A DNA stretch of 42,114 nt from Lachnospiraceae bacterium (GTDB lineage Bacteria > Bacillota > Clostridia > Lachnospirales > Lachnospiraceae), in assembly GCA_024682555.1 (NCBI GenBank), contig JAIKZD010000108.1, positions 1 through 42,114 on the forward strand, written 5' to 3'. The position numbers and the translations under genes are program-made. Shown in pieces: positions 7,586 through 15,343 of the stretch; within the stretch, counting starts at the first letter, position 1; the number at the start of each line of letters is the position of its first letter. The notes beneath the pieces were generated by a model. It was not told the origin of the DNA. It saw nothing but the letters and a program-made list of their open reading frames with translations, and ran no database searches.

Positions 7586-10147
7586 ATGATGATCAATCCA
7601 GGGACGGTTCTCGGTAACCGGTATGAGGTAGAAGAACTCATCGGTACCGGCGGAATGGCCAATGTATATAAAGCAAGTGACAGAAAACTCAACCGGAAAG
7701 TAGCGATAAAGGTACTTAAGGATGAGTATTCCTCCAACAAGAACTTTGTTTCGAAATTCAAGGCAGAGGCACAGGCGGCAGCAGGCCTCATGCATCCCAA
7801 TATAGTAAATGTATATGATGTTGGTGATGAAAACGGCATCTATTATTTTGTAATGGAGCTTGTTGAAGGCATCACCCTTAAGAACTATATCGAGAAAAAG
7901 ATAAGGCTCTCCATAAAGGAAGCAACAAGTATAGCCATACAGGTCTCAATGGGTATCGAGGCCGCACATAACAACGGGATAATACACAGGGATATAAAGC
8001 CTCAGAATATCATCATCTCAAGGGACGGAAAGGTCAAGGTTGCGGACTTCGGAATAGCAAGGGCTGCCACCAGTGATACCATAACAACCCATGCAATGGG
8101 TTCCGTTCACTATACTTCTCCCGAGCAGGCAAGGGGCGGGTATTCCGATGCCAAGAGTGATATTTATTCGATAGGAATAACTCTTTTTGAGATGGTTACC
8201 GGACGGGTGCCTTTTGACGGTGAGACCACGGTGTCCATAGCCATTAAGCACATCCAGGAGGAAATGCCGTCGCCAAGGACGTATGTTCCCGAGATACCCA
8301 TTTCCATCGAACAGATAATATTCAAATGTACTCAAAAACATCCGGATATGAGATATGCAAATATCTCGGAGCTTATCGCCGATCTGAAGAGATCGCTGAT
8401 AAATCCCGATGAGAATTTTGTCGTGATCAATGACGCGGCAAGTAATGCGGGTACCAGAACGATAACGGACAGTGACAGGGCCGAGATAAGAAATCAGACC
8501 CTGGCAGCCGGCGTTTCATCCGATTACGAGGAGAGACAAAGGGAACCTTATGATAACGGGGGTCAGTACAGGGATCAGAACCCGTATCATAATGACGGGA
8601 TGTACGGCAATTCCGGGGCATATCATAATGATCCGTCATACCGGGATCCCGGTGCATACCATCAGGATATGGCATATCACGGGGAAGGCTCATATCAGGA
8701 GCATCCTTACGGTGATCCTTACAGAAACCCCTACGGCATGGTTCAGGAGCAGGTATATAACGGTCAGGGCTATGAGGGACAGTTCCGTGAAGAACACGGA
8801 TCCTATCCTCAGAAGGATCCTTACCGTAACCCTTATAATGACAGGAACGCTTCAATGGCGGAAGAGGATGATGATGACGATCTTCTTGATTTCCTCATTA
8901 CACCCGGAAAGGTCGGAGAAAAGCAGCCAAACAAGGTTAATCCGCCTCAGAAAAACAAAAAGAGTCCCGAGCCGCAGAGACCGGTAAAGAACAGGAACGA
9001 AGACAGGAACAATAATGCAAACAAGGGCAGAAAACCCTCCGGAAAAGATCCGTTTGATGAAACCTTTGATGAAGATTCAACACTGAATCCCAAGATGGAA
9101 AAGGCAATGTCCATCCTGATCGTGGGAGTTGCCATAGTAGTCGCGATCATAGCCATATTGGCCGTGAGCCGTGCCTTCAATCTTTTTGATTCAAAAGATA
9201 AGCTTGCGGAAGGGGAAACTACCGTTCCTAATGTTGTGGGAATGACTATAGACGAAGCCCAGAATGCCCTCGTGGAGGCAGGACTGAAAGCCACGGCCAC
9301 CTATGCCGAATCCAACGTATACGACAAGGATATCATTTCCGGACAGAATCCTGTTGCGGATACCGTGGTTGAAGAAGGTACGACTCTTGAACTGGTGATC
9401 TCAAGCGGACTTGTTCAGGCACAGTCCGAGGCCACTCTCGACATAAGCCCCGGTACCATGACCGCGGTTCCGGATGTTGTGGGACTTTCAAAGGCCGAGG
9501 CAAAGGTAAAGCTTGAGAATGAAGGCTTTACCGTAGAGATCGAGGAGATATCGGATCCTTCGGCAGCTGCCGGAGCGGTTGTAAAACAGAGCCCCATGGG
9601 GGCGGAAAACGCCGTGGAGGGAAGCAAGGTTCTCATATATATCAACGGCGAAAAGGGAACCGCAGAGACGGAAGAGGAAGAAAAACCCAAGACACAGGTA
9701 TCCGTTCCGGATCTCGTCGGCAAGGATGAGGACAGTGCCAAGCAGCTTCTGTCCGAGCTTAAGCTTACCTATCAGACCATAAATGAGGAACCAAACGATG
9801 CGGTTCAGCCCGGGTTAGTGCTTTCGCAGAGCATTGCCGCCGGTACCATGGTTGATGAAGAGACCACGGTCGATTTTACCATAAGCAAGGGTCCGAGCAC
9901 CTATTCCTGTAACTTCAGCATTACTGCTCCCGCGGATTATCTGGCCGGGACCGAGGCTGTCATAGTGCTTACGGGTATCACGGGAGCGGAGGTCGGAAGA
10001 TTTTCCACGACACAGTTCCCCTATGCCCTGGTTCAGACCGGTATCACCGGTACCGATTCGGGAATAATCACCGTTACCTATCAGATGCTTGACGGCAACT
10101 GGAATACGACCTCACCCGTTGCGGTGACCTTCACAAGGGATCAGTAA
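7586..10147 (+). CDS. prkC: PASTA-domain Ser/Thr protein kinase (PrkC/Stk)
   Basis: This membrane Hanks-type kinase senses muropeptides or lipid II and phosphorylates cell-wall, growth and translation proteins. The kinase domain covers residues about 9-270, with a glycine loop (GTGGMANVY), VAIKVL, catalytic Asp136 in HRDIKPQN, DFG, and the GSVHYTSPEQ activation segment. A long linker (about 300-500) has an unusual Tyr/Gly/His/Asp/Pro-rich stretch and then an acidic cluster. One membrane segment lies at about 505-528, followed outside by three PASTA domains (about 544-610, 625-690, 705-770). A further beta-rich region of about 80 residues ends the protein; I do not recognise it. At 853 residues it is longer than Bacillus PrkC because of the linker and C-terminal extension. 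The stop overlaps the rsgA start (TAATG). Confidence 0.95.
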   Translation: MMINPGTVLGNRYEVEELIGTGGMANVYKASDRKLNRKVAIKVLKDEYSSNKNFVSKFKAEAQAAAGLMHPNIVNVYDVGDENGIYYFVMELVEGITLKNYIEKKIRLSIKEATSIAIQVSMGIEAAHNNGIIHRDIKPQNIIISRDGKVKVADFGIARAATSDTITTHAMGSVHYTSPEQARGGYSDAKSDIYSIGITLFEMVTGRVPFDGETTVSIAIKHIQEEMPSPRTYVPEIPISIEQIIFKCTQKHPDMRYANISELIADLKRSLINPDENFVVINDAASNAGTRTITDSDRAEIRNQTLAAGVSSDYEERQREPYDNGGQYRDQNPYHNDGMYGNSGAYHNDPSYRDPGAYHQDMAYHGEGSYQEHPYGDPYRNPYGMVQEQVYNGQGYEGQFREEHGSYPQKDPYRNPYNDRNASMAEEDDDDDLLDFLITPGKVGEKQPNKVNPPQKNKKSPEPQRPVKNRNEDRNNNANKGRKPSGKDPFDETFDEDSTLNPKMEKAMSILIVGVAIVVAIIAILAVSRAFNLFDSKDKLAEGETTVPNVVGMTIDEAQNALVEAGLKATATYAESNVYDKDIISGQNPVADTVVEEGTTLELVISSGLVQAQSEATLDISPGTMTAVPDVVGLSKAEAKVKLENEGFTVEIEEISDPSAAAGAVVKQSPMGAENAVEGSKVLIYINGEKGTAETEEEEKPKTQVSVPDLVGKDEDSAKQLLSELKLTYQTINEEPNDAVQPGLVLSQSIAAGTMVDEETTVDFTISKGPSTYSCNFSITAPADYLAGTEAVIVLTGITGAEVGRFSTTQFPYALVQTGITGTDSGIITVTYQMLDGNWNTTSPVAVTFTRDQ

Positions 10148-11022
10148 TGAAGGGAAGGATCGTTAAGGGGGTTGCGGGTTTTTACTATGTTTCCGCAGGT
10201 GATAAGACCTATGAGTGCAAGGCGAGAGGAATATTCCGTAAAGACCGGAAAAAGCCTCTTGTGGGCGATCTCTGCGAGATAGAGATAATTGATGAAAAGG
10301 AACCCACGGGAAATATCACTCTTATATATCCGAGAAAAAATGAGCTTATACGTCCCAATGTGGCCAATATAGACCAGGCTCTCATTGTGTTTGCCATAAA
10401 GCATCCCGATCCGAATTTCGTTATGCTTGACAAGCTGATAATACAGTATGAAAAGCAGGATATACCCGTTATCATAGCCATCAATAAAGATGATCTTTCC
10501 GATGAGGAGGAAATGCGATTTATAGGGGATATCTACAGGGGTTCGGGCTGCAGGCTTATCTTCACCAGCGCCAGGGAAAAGGACGGCATCGATGAACTTG
10601 AAAGCCTGCTTAAAGACAAGACCACAAGCGTTGCAGGACCTTCGGGGGTGGGAAAATCCTCTCTGATCAACTGCCTTTTACAGGATGACAGTTTAAAGAC
10701 GGGTGAGATCAGTAAAAAGACCGAGAGGGGAAAACATACCACCAGACATTCGGAGATCATACCGGTCTCGGAGAATGCCTTTATCATGGATACCCCGGGG
10801 TTTTCTTCATTTGACGTATACGACATCGGCCCGGAAGATGCAGCCCTTTACTACCGGGAATTTGATATGCGGGAGAGCTGTCGGTTTGTTCCGTGTTCAC
10901 ATACCCACGAACCGGGATGCCTGATAAAAGAAGCGGTGGAAAAAGGGCAGATAAGCAGGATCAGATATGAAAACTATCTTGCGATATATAATGAACTGAA
11001 AGCGGGTCAGGGGAGACATTAA
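10147..11022 (+). CDS. rsgA: Ribosome small-subunit biogenesis GTPase RsgA
   Basis: RsgA is a circularly permuted GTPase that checks and matures the 30S subunit. An N-terminal OB-like domain (to about residue 65) is followed by the permuted G motifs: NKDD (G4) from Asn113, GPSGVGKS (G1) at 164-171, a switch I threonine segment (GKHTTRH) and DTPG (G3). The C-terminal zinc motif is seen as C-x4-C-SHTHEPG-C. The 291-residue length is normal. It overlaps the prkC stop by one base, so translation is coupled. The kinase-RsgA-rpe order is widely conserved in Firmicutes; in Bacillus, PrkC is known to phosphorylate RsgA (CpgA). Confidence 0.96.
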   Translation: MKGRIVKGVAGFYYVSAGDKTYECKARGIFRKDRKKPLVGDLCEIEIIDEKEPTGNITLIYPRKNELIRPNVANIDQALIVFAIKHPDPNFVMLDKLIIQYEKQDIPVIIAINKDDLSDEEEMRFIGDIYRGSGCRLIFTSAREKDGIDELESLLKDKTTSVAGPSGVGKSSLINCLLQDDSLKTGEISKKTERGKHTTRHSEIIPVSENAFIMDTPGFSSFDVYDIGPEDAALYYREFDMRESCRFVPCSHTHEPGCLIKEAVEKGQISRIRYENYLAIYNELKAGQGRH

Positions 11023-11024
11023 AG

Positions 11025-11684
11025 ATGCTTTTGTTATCACCTTCAATACTTGCGGCTGATTTTGCCGACCTTAAGAACTGTCTTAAAAAGGCAGAAAAAG
11101 CGGATTACATACATTTTGATGTTATGGACGGCATGTTTGTGCCCAACATATCCTTCGGGATCCCGGTTCTTTCTTCGGTGAGAAGGATCACGAAAAACGT
11201 CCTGGATGTACACCTGATGATACAGGAACCGTCGAGATATGTGGAAAAATTCCATGATGCGGGGGCGGATATACTGACCGTCCATTATGAGGCCTGCAGT
11301 GATGTGGGAAGGACTCTCGGACTGATACATGAAAAAGGCATGAAGGCAGGGCTTGCTGTCAAGCCGGGCACGGATGTAAAGGTACTCCTGCCTTATTTTT
11401 CGGAAGCGGACATGTTCCTTGTCATGACCGTTGAACCGGGTTTCGGAGGACAGTCTCTTATCCCTGCCTGTGTGGACAAGGTGTCAAAGCTTCGGAGCCT
11501 GCTTGACAGACAGGGTCTTGATACGGACATAGAGGTTGATGGCGGCATCACCAGGGAAAACATAGATACGATCCTTAATGCCGGCGCCAACGTGATAGTA
11601 ATGGGGTCCTCTGTTTTCAGGGGCAATATTTCGGAAAATGTGGATTTCTTTCTTAACAAATTCGAGGAGGCTTCACGATGTTAA
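11025..11684 (+). CDS. rpe: Ribulose-phosphate 3-epimerase
   Basis: Rpe interconverts ribulose 5-phosphate and xylulose 5-phosphate in the pentose phosphate pathway. The TIM-barrel family motifs are clear: LSPSILAADF at the start, HFDVMDGMFVPN with metal and catalytic residues, VHLM, VMTVEPGFGGQ and the phosphate-binding VDGGI and GSSVF near the end. The 219-residue length is standard. It begins 2 bases after rsgA, using a ribosome site inside the rsgA end (AGGGGAG), and overlaps the next gene by 7 bases, so it belongs to the same operon. Confidence 0.96.
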   Translation: MLLLSPSILAADFADLKNCLKKAEKADYIHFDVMDGMFVPNISFGIPVLSSVRRITKNVLDVHLMIQEPSRYVEKFHDAGADILTVHYEACSDVGRTLGLIHEKGMKAGLAVKPGTDVKVLLPYFSEADMFLVMTVEPGFGGQSLIPACVDKVSKLRSLLDRQGLDTDIEVDGGITRENIDTILNAGANVIVMGSSVFRGNISENVDFFLNKFEEASRC

Positions 11685-12607
11685 AGAGCTATATTAAGAT
11701 CGCAAGACCGGATCACTGGATAAAAAACGCTTTCATCCTTCCAGGTGTCGCGATCGCGCTTCTTTTAAGCGATGACGTTTTTTCCGCAGGAGCTCTTTTA
11801 AAACTGATCACGGGCTTTTTTGCAACCTGCTTCATAGCTTCGGCCAATTATGTCATCAATGAATGGCTGGATGCGGAATTTGACCGTTTTCATCCCACCA
11901 AGAAGAACAGGCCGGTTGTTTCGGAGAACATGAAATTTTCCTATGTGATGATCGAGTATGTTTTATGCATCATCATAGGCCTTTCGCTGTCGGTCTTCGT
12001 CAACAGGTATTTCCTCTATACAGAGCTGTGGCTTCTTGTCATGGGCGTCCTGTATAACGTGAAGCCCATAAGGACCAAGGATATACCATATCTCGACGTG
12101 CTTTCGGAGTCCATCAACAACATGATAAGGCTGTTACTTGGATGGTTCATCATTACCGTGAAGATCATTCCGCCCAGTTCCGTTCTTATAGGTTACTGGT
12201 TTGCGGGCGCCTTCCTTATGGCTACCAAGAGGTTTGCGGAATACAGGATGATCGGGGATCCGGAAAAGGCGGGACTCTACAGAAGATCCTTCAAATTCTA
12301 CTCGGAGCAGTCGCTTCTGATCTCATCCTTCTTTTATGCCCTGTGCTCAACCTTTTTCATCGGGATCTTCATGATCAAGTACAGGATCGAATATCTGGTG
12401 GGAATGCCTTTTATATTCGGGCTTTTCTGCTTTTATCTGTATATAAGCTTCAAGCCGGATTCGGCTGTCCAGAAGCCGGAGAAACTATACCGTGAGAAGA
12501 ATCTTCTGATCTATCTCGCGGTACTCATTGTGGTGCTTGTCATCCTGACCTTTGTGGACATACCGTTCCTCGGCAGATGGGTCGATCCCTGGATGATAGA
12601 GGTATAA
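11678..12607 (+). CDS. UbiA-family prenyltransferase, DPPR-synthase-like
   Basis: This is a polytopic membrane protein of the UbiA superfamily, which moves polyprenyl groups between acceptors. About eight or nine hydrophobic segments are visible. The first Asp-rich motif is N-x3-D-x3-D (Asn61, Asp65, Asp69 in NEWLDAEFDRFHPTKKNRP), and a second polar loop follows YNVKPIRTKDIPYLDV. The HPTKKNRP continuation resembles decaprenylphosphate phosphoribosyltransferase (DPPR synthase) rather than the quinone or heme enzymes, so a role in loading a sugar phosphate onto undecaprenyl phosphate is plausible but unproven. It overlaps rpe by 7 bases with a GAGGAGG site and is followed 30 bases later by a HAD phosphatase, which could remove the product's phosphate. 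The family is firm; the substrate is inferred. Confidence 0.8.
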   Translation: MLKSYIKIARPDHWIKNAFILPGVAIALLLSDDVFSAGALLKLITGFFATCFIASANYVINEWLDAEFDRFHPTKKNRPVVSENMKFSYVMIEYVLCIIIGLSLSVFVNRYFLYTELWLLVMGVLYNVKPIRTKDIPYLDVLSESINNMIRLLLGWFIITVKIIPPSSVLIGYWFAGAFLMATKRFAEYRMIGDPEKAGLYRRSFKFYSEQSLLISSFFYALCSTFFIGIFMIKYRIEYLVGMPFIFGLFCFYLYISFKPDSAVQKPEKLYREKNLLIYLAVLIVVLVILTFVDIPFLGRWVDPWMIEV

Positions 12608-12637
12608 GGAGCCGTAGAGGTATTAAGGAACCGGAAT

Positions 12638-13354
12638 ATGTCTGTATTTGATCATAAGGCCGTGGTATGGGACTTGGACGGCACACTCTATTTTCAGAGG
12701 GATATGCGTATCAGAATGGCAGCGGCCCTTCTTTTATATTATCTGATCCATCCTTTTTCGGTCAGAGAACTTCTTGCCGTTAAGCGCTTCAGAGAGATAA
12801 GGGAAGCATGGAGCAAAAAGGATGAAAATGATCCGAAGCTTTCGGAAACGGCCGAAAGGTTAAAAAGCGAAGATCCGGGACTTGACGGATTATCCGCCCT
12901 CCAGTATGCAAAGGTTTCTGCAGACACGGGCACTCCGCCCCGGATCGTAAAAAAAGCGGTTGACATGTGGATATATGACAAACCGCTTAAGATAATCTAC
13001 AAATGCAGGGATAAAAGAGCGGATGAGCTTATAAAGCTTCTTACAAAAAAGGGTACTGATAACTATATTTTTTCCGATTATCCCATAGAAGACAAGCTCA
13101 GGGCCCTTAAAACGGAAGGTATCAAAGGCACCTATGCCGCCACCGATGAAAGGGTCGGCGTATTAAAGCCCGATCCCAGAGGACTTAAGCTGATCATGGA
13201 GGATCACGGGCTGGTTCCGGGAGACATACTGATGATAGGGGACAGGATGTCAAGGGACGGAGAAGCCGCAAAAAATGCGGGATGCGATTATTTCATCCTC
13301 TCAAAGAGCAGAATAAAGAGGATCATGGAATATAAAAAACTCACCGGAGAGTGA
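12638..13354 (+). CDS. HAD-superfamily hydrolase
   Basis: A haloacid-dehalogenase fold phosphatase with all four motifs: DLDGT (Asp12 nucleophile, Asp14), a Ser in IFSDYP, Lys in LKPDP, and GDRMSRDGEA. An alpha-helical cap of about 90 residues sits between motifs I and II (C1 type), as in phosphoglycolate phosphatase-like enzymes. It has 238 residues and no signal peptide, so it is cytoplasmic. The substrate cannot be read from the sequence. Its place 30 bases after the UbiA-type gene suggests it may act on the prenyltransferase product or a related sugar phosphate. Confidence 0.85.
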   Translation: MSVFDHKAVVWDLDGTLYFQRDMRIRMAAALLLYYLIHPFSVRELLAVKRFREIREAWSKKDENDPKLSETAERLKSEDPGLDGLSALQYAKVSADTGTPPRIVKKAVDMWIYDKPLKIIYKCRDKRADELIKLLTKKGTDNYIFSDYPIEDKLRALKTEGIKGTYAATDERVGVLKPDPRGLKLIMEDHGLVPGDILMIGDRMSRDGEAAKNAGCDYFILSKSRIKRIMEYKKLTGE

Positions 13355-13412
13355 ACCCGGCAGGGCACTGCCTGTCTGGCAGGCTTAAAGGAGGGAAAAA
13401 CAGGAGGAAAAA

Positions 13413-14300
13413 ATGGCAGACTATGTGATAAGCTGCTGTTCCACGGCGGATCTGCCGAAGGAACAGTTTGAAAAGAGGGATCTTAAGTGTATTTATTTTC
13501 ACTATCAGCTGAACGGCGTCGATCATTACGATGACCTGGGACAGACGATAGCTTTTGAGGATTTCTACCGCATGATGGCTGAGGGCGCCGAAACGGCAAC
13601 CAGCCAGGTCAACTCCGAAGAGTATGAGGAGCACTTTGAAAAGTATCTCAGGGAAGGCAAGGATATCATCCATCTCTGTCTGTCCTCGGGGATATCGGGT
13701 TCAATTAATTCGGCAAATATCGCAAGGGATTCGCTTTCCGAGCTGTATCCCGACCGGAAGATATATATCGTGGATTCACTGGCGGCCTCTTCGGGCTTCG
13801 GTCTTCTGATGGATGCACTCTGTGATCTGAGGGATCAGGGAAAGACCATTGATGAGGTATACGATTTTGCCGTAAACAACAGACTCAGGCTTAATCACTG
13901 GTTCTTCTCCACGGATCTTACCTTCTATGTCAAGGGCGGAAGAGTTTCAAAGACGGCCGGTGCCATAGGAGGGATACTCGGGATCTGTCCCCTTTTAAAC
14001 GTAGACTATATGGGAAGGCTCATACCCAGAGAAAAGATCCGTACCAAGAGAAAGGTCATTACAAGGATAGTTGAAAAGATGATCGAATGCGCCGATGACG
14101 GAACGGATTACAGCGGGAAATGCTATATCTCGCAGTCGGGCTGCTATGAGGATGCCAGAGCCGTGGCGGATCTTGTTGAGAAGACCTTCCCCAAACTGAA
14201 CGGAAAAGTACAGATCAATTACATCGGAACCACCATAGGCGCGCACACGGGTCCGGGAACCGTAGCTCTTTTCTTCTGGGGAAAAGAAAGGGTTGATTAA
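13413..14300 (+). CDS. DegV family fatty-acid-binding protein
   Basis: DegV/FakB proteins bind one fatty acid and present it to the kinase FakA for phosphorylation, feeding exogenous fatty acids into phospholipid synthesis. The 295-residue protein shows the family N-terminus (DYVISCCSTADLP), the ATSQVN segment, the LSSGISGSINSA lipid-carboxylate region, VDSLAASSGFG and YVKGGRVSKTAGAIG. The ATG has a strong AGGAGG site. No FakA-like gene is present in the window. A gap of 58 bases separates it from the HAD gene. The family is firm; the lipid it carries is unknown. Confidence 0.92.
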   Translation: MADYVISCCSTADLPKEQFEKRDLKCIYFHYQLNGVDHYDDLGQTIAFEDFYRMMAEGAETATSQVNSEEYEEHFEKYLREGKDIIHLCLSSGISGSINSANIARDSLSELYPDRKIYIVDSLAASSGFGLLMDALCDLRDQGKTIDEVYDFAVNNRLRLNHWFFSTDLTFYVKGGRVSKTAGAIGGILGICPLLNVDYMGRLIPREKIRTKRKVITRIVEKMIECADDGTDYSGKCYISQSGCYEDARAVADLVEKTFPKLNGKVQINYIGTTIGAHTGPGTVALFFWGKERVD

Positions 14301-14399
14301 GAACGGCAGTCTTGTTAAATTATAGTAGTAGATATCGGATCAGTACGGAGATAAAGATTTGTAAATAATACAGTTAGTTTTTTCACAGGAGGAACAAAA

Positions 14400-14696
14400 A
14401 TGACAATCAACAAACAGAAAAACGGAACAAGCATGACGGTAGCTCTGGAAGGACGTCTGGATACCACAACGGCTCCCGAGCTTGAGAACGAGCTCAGGGA
14501 AAGCCTTGAAGGAGTAGAGGAGCTGATCTTCGATCTTAAGGCACTTGATTATATTTCTTCCGCGGGATTAAGAGTATTATTATCAACCCAGAAGATCATG
14601 AACAAGCAGGGTACCATGAAGGTTACCGGTTCAAACGAAGATATAATGGAAATATTTGAGGTTACCGGATTTTCTGATATTCTGACGATAGAATAA
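14400..14696 (+). CDS. STAS-domain anti-sigma factor antagonist
   Basis: A 98-residue single STAS domain like SpoIIAA/RsbV, the switch protein of partner-switching systems. When unphosphorylated it binds an anti-sigma kinase; phosphorylation on a conserved Ser releases it. The phosphosite segment DYISSAGLRVL is present (Ser53/Ser54). The start follows CACAGGAGG. It begins a compact gene set that includes a possible anti-sigma partner and ends in a SpoIIE-type phosphatase able to dephosphorylate such a protein. The 99-base leader contains no promoter I would call with confidence. No sigma factor gene is nearby, so the downstream target is unknown. Confidence 0.9.
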   Translation: MTINKQKNGTSMTVALEGRLDTTTAPELENELRESLEGVEELIFDLKALDYISSAGLRVLLSTQKIMNKQGTMKVTGSNEDIMEIFEVTGFSDILTIE

Positions 14697-14710
14697 TTTG
14701 GGAGGAAAAC

Positions 14711-15343
14711 ATGATTAAATCCAGAGAACTCTCTATTGTCAGCAACGGCAACGATATCGACGAGGTTCTGAACGAGGCTGAGGAGTTTGCCGTTACCACC
14801 GGAATGAGCGCAAAACAGTCAAGAAGGTTAAGACTTCTGACGGAGGATACCCTTTGCATGTTGAAGACCATTACCGGGGAGATAGAGGTGAAGCTGTCCT
14901 TTATCGAGAAGGAAAACGATGTCATAATCCACCTTGAGACCGAGACGATGATGAATATGGTTAAAAGGGAGAATATCATTGCCATTTCAAAATCCGGAAG
15001 GAATGAATCCGCAAAGGGCATTACCGGAAAGATAAGGGAAGCTTTTGAGCTTGCATTCATGATGCCTTCTTCGGGGATCAATGATGAACTCATAGCCTGT
15101 TCATCGCCTGCCATAGCCATGGGCATGCCCGGAGATATAGCCGCAACGGATTTTATGAATGTGGTTTACTGGTCGTTGAATAATTATCGTGATTCCGTTG
15201 AGGCCGGGCTTCATAACGATCCGGACATGAACGAGGCCTGGGATGAAATTGAAAGGTCGGTTGTAGGCAGCCTTGCCGATGATGTCAGAGTGGGTGTCCG
15301 TAATGATCATGTGGCTTTGGATGTTTACATGAAGAAGGCATGA
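14711..15343 (+). CDS. Possible degenerate anti-sigma/HATPase-like partner
   Basis: This 210-residue soluble protein is not recognised with certainty. Its place 14 bases after the STAS gene, and an early helix RLRLLTEDTLCMLK resembling the N-box helix of RsbW/SpoIIAB kinases, suggest a diverged GHKL anti-sigma-like protein. The catalytic-base Glu position is kept, but the metal-binding Asn appears to be Cys, and no DxGxG ATP-lid motif is visible. If the fold is right, it probably cannot phosphorylate the STAS protein by the usual mechanism. It has a good GGGAGG site. Its stop overlaps the start of the transporter gene (ATGA), so the two are made together. Confidence 0.5.
   Translation: MIKSRELSIVSNGNDIDEVLNEAEEFAVTTGMSAKQSRRLRLLTEDTLCMLKTITGEIEVKLSFIEKENDVIIHLETETMMNMVKRENIIAISKSGRNESAKGITGKIREAFELAFMMPSSGINDELIACSSPAIAMGMPGDIAATDFMNVVYWSLNNYRDSVEAGLHNDPDMNEAWDEIERSVVGSLADDVRVGVRNDHVALDVYMKKA

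Noticed and set aside
8550..8987. Open frame of 145 codons on the + strand inside prkC
   Set aside because: It is a +1-type shadow of the low-complexity kinase linker; its product is rich in odd repeats and it has no ribosome site.
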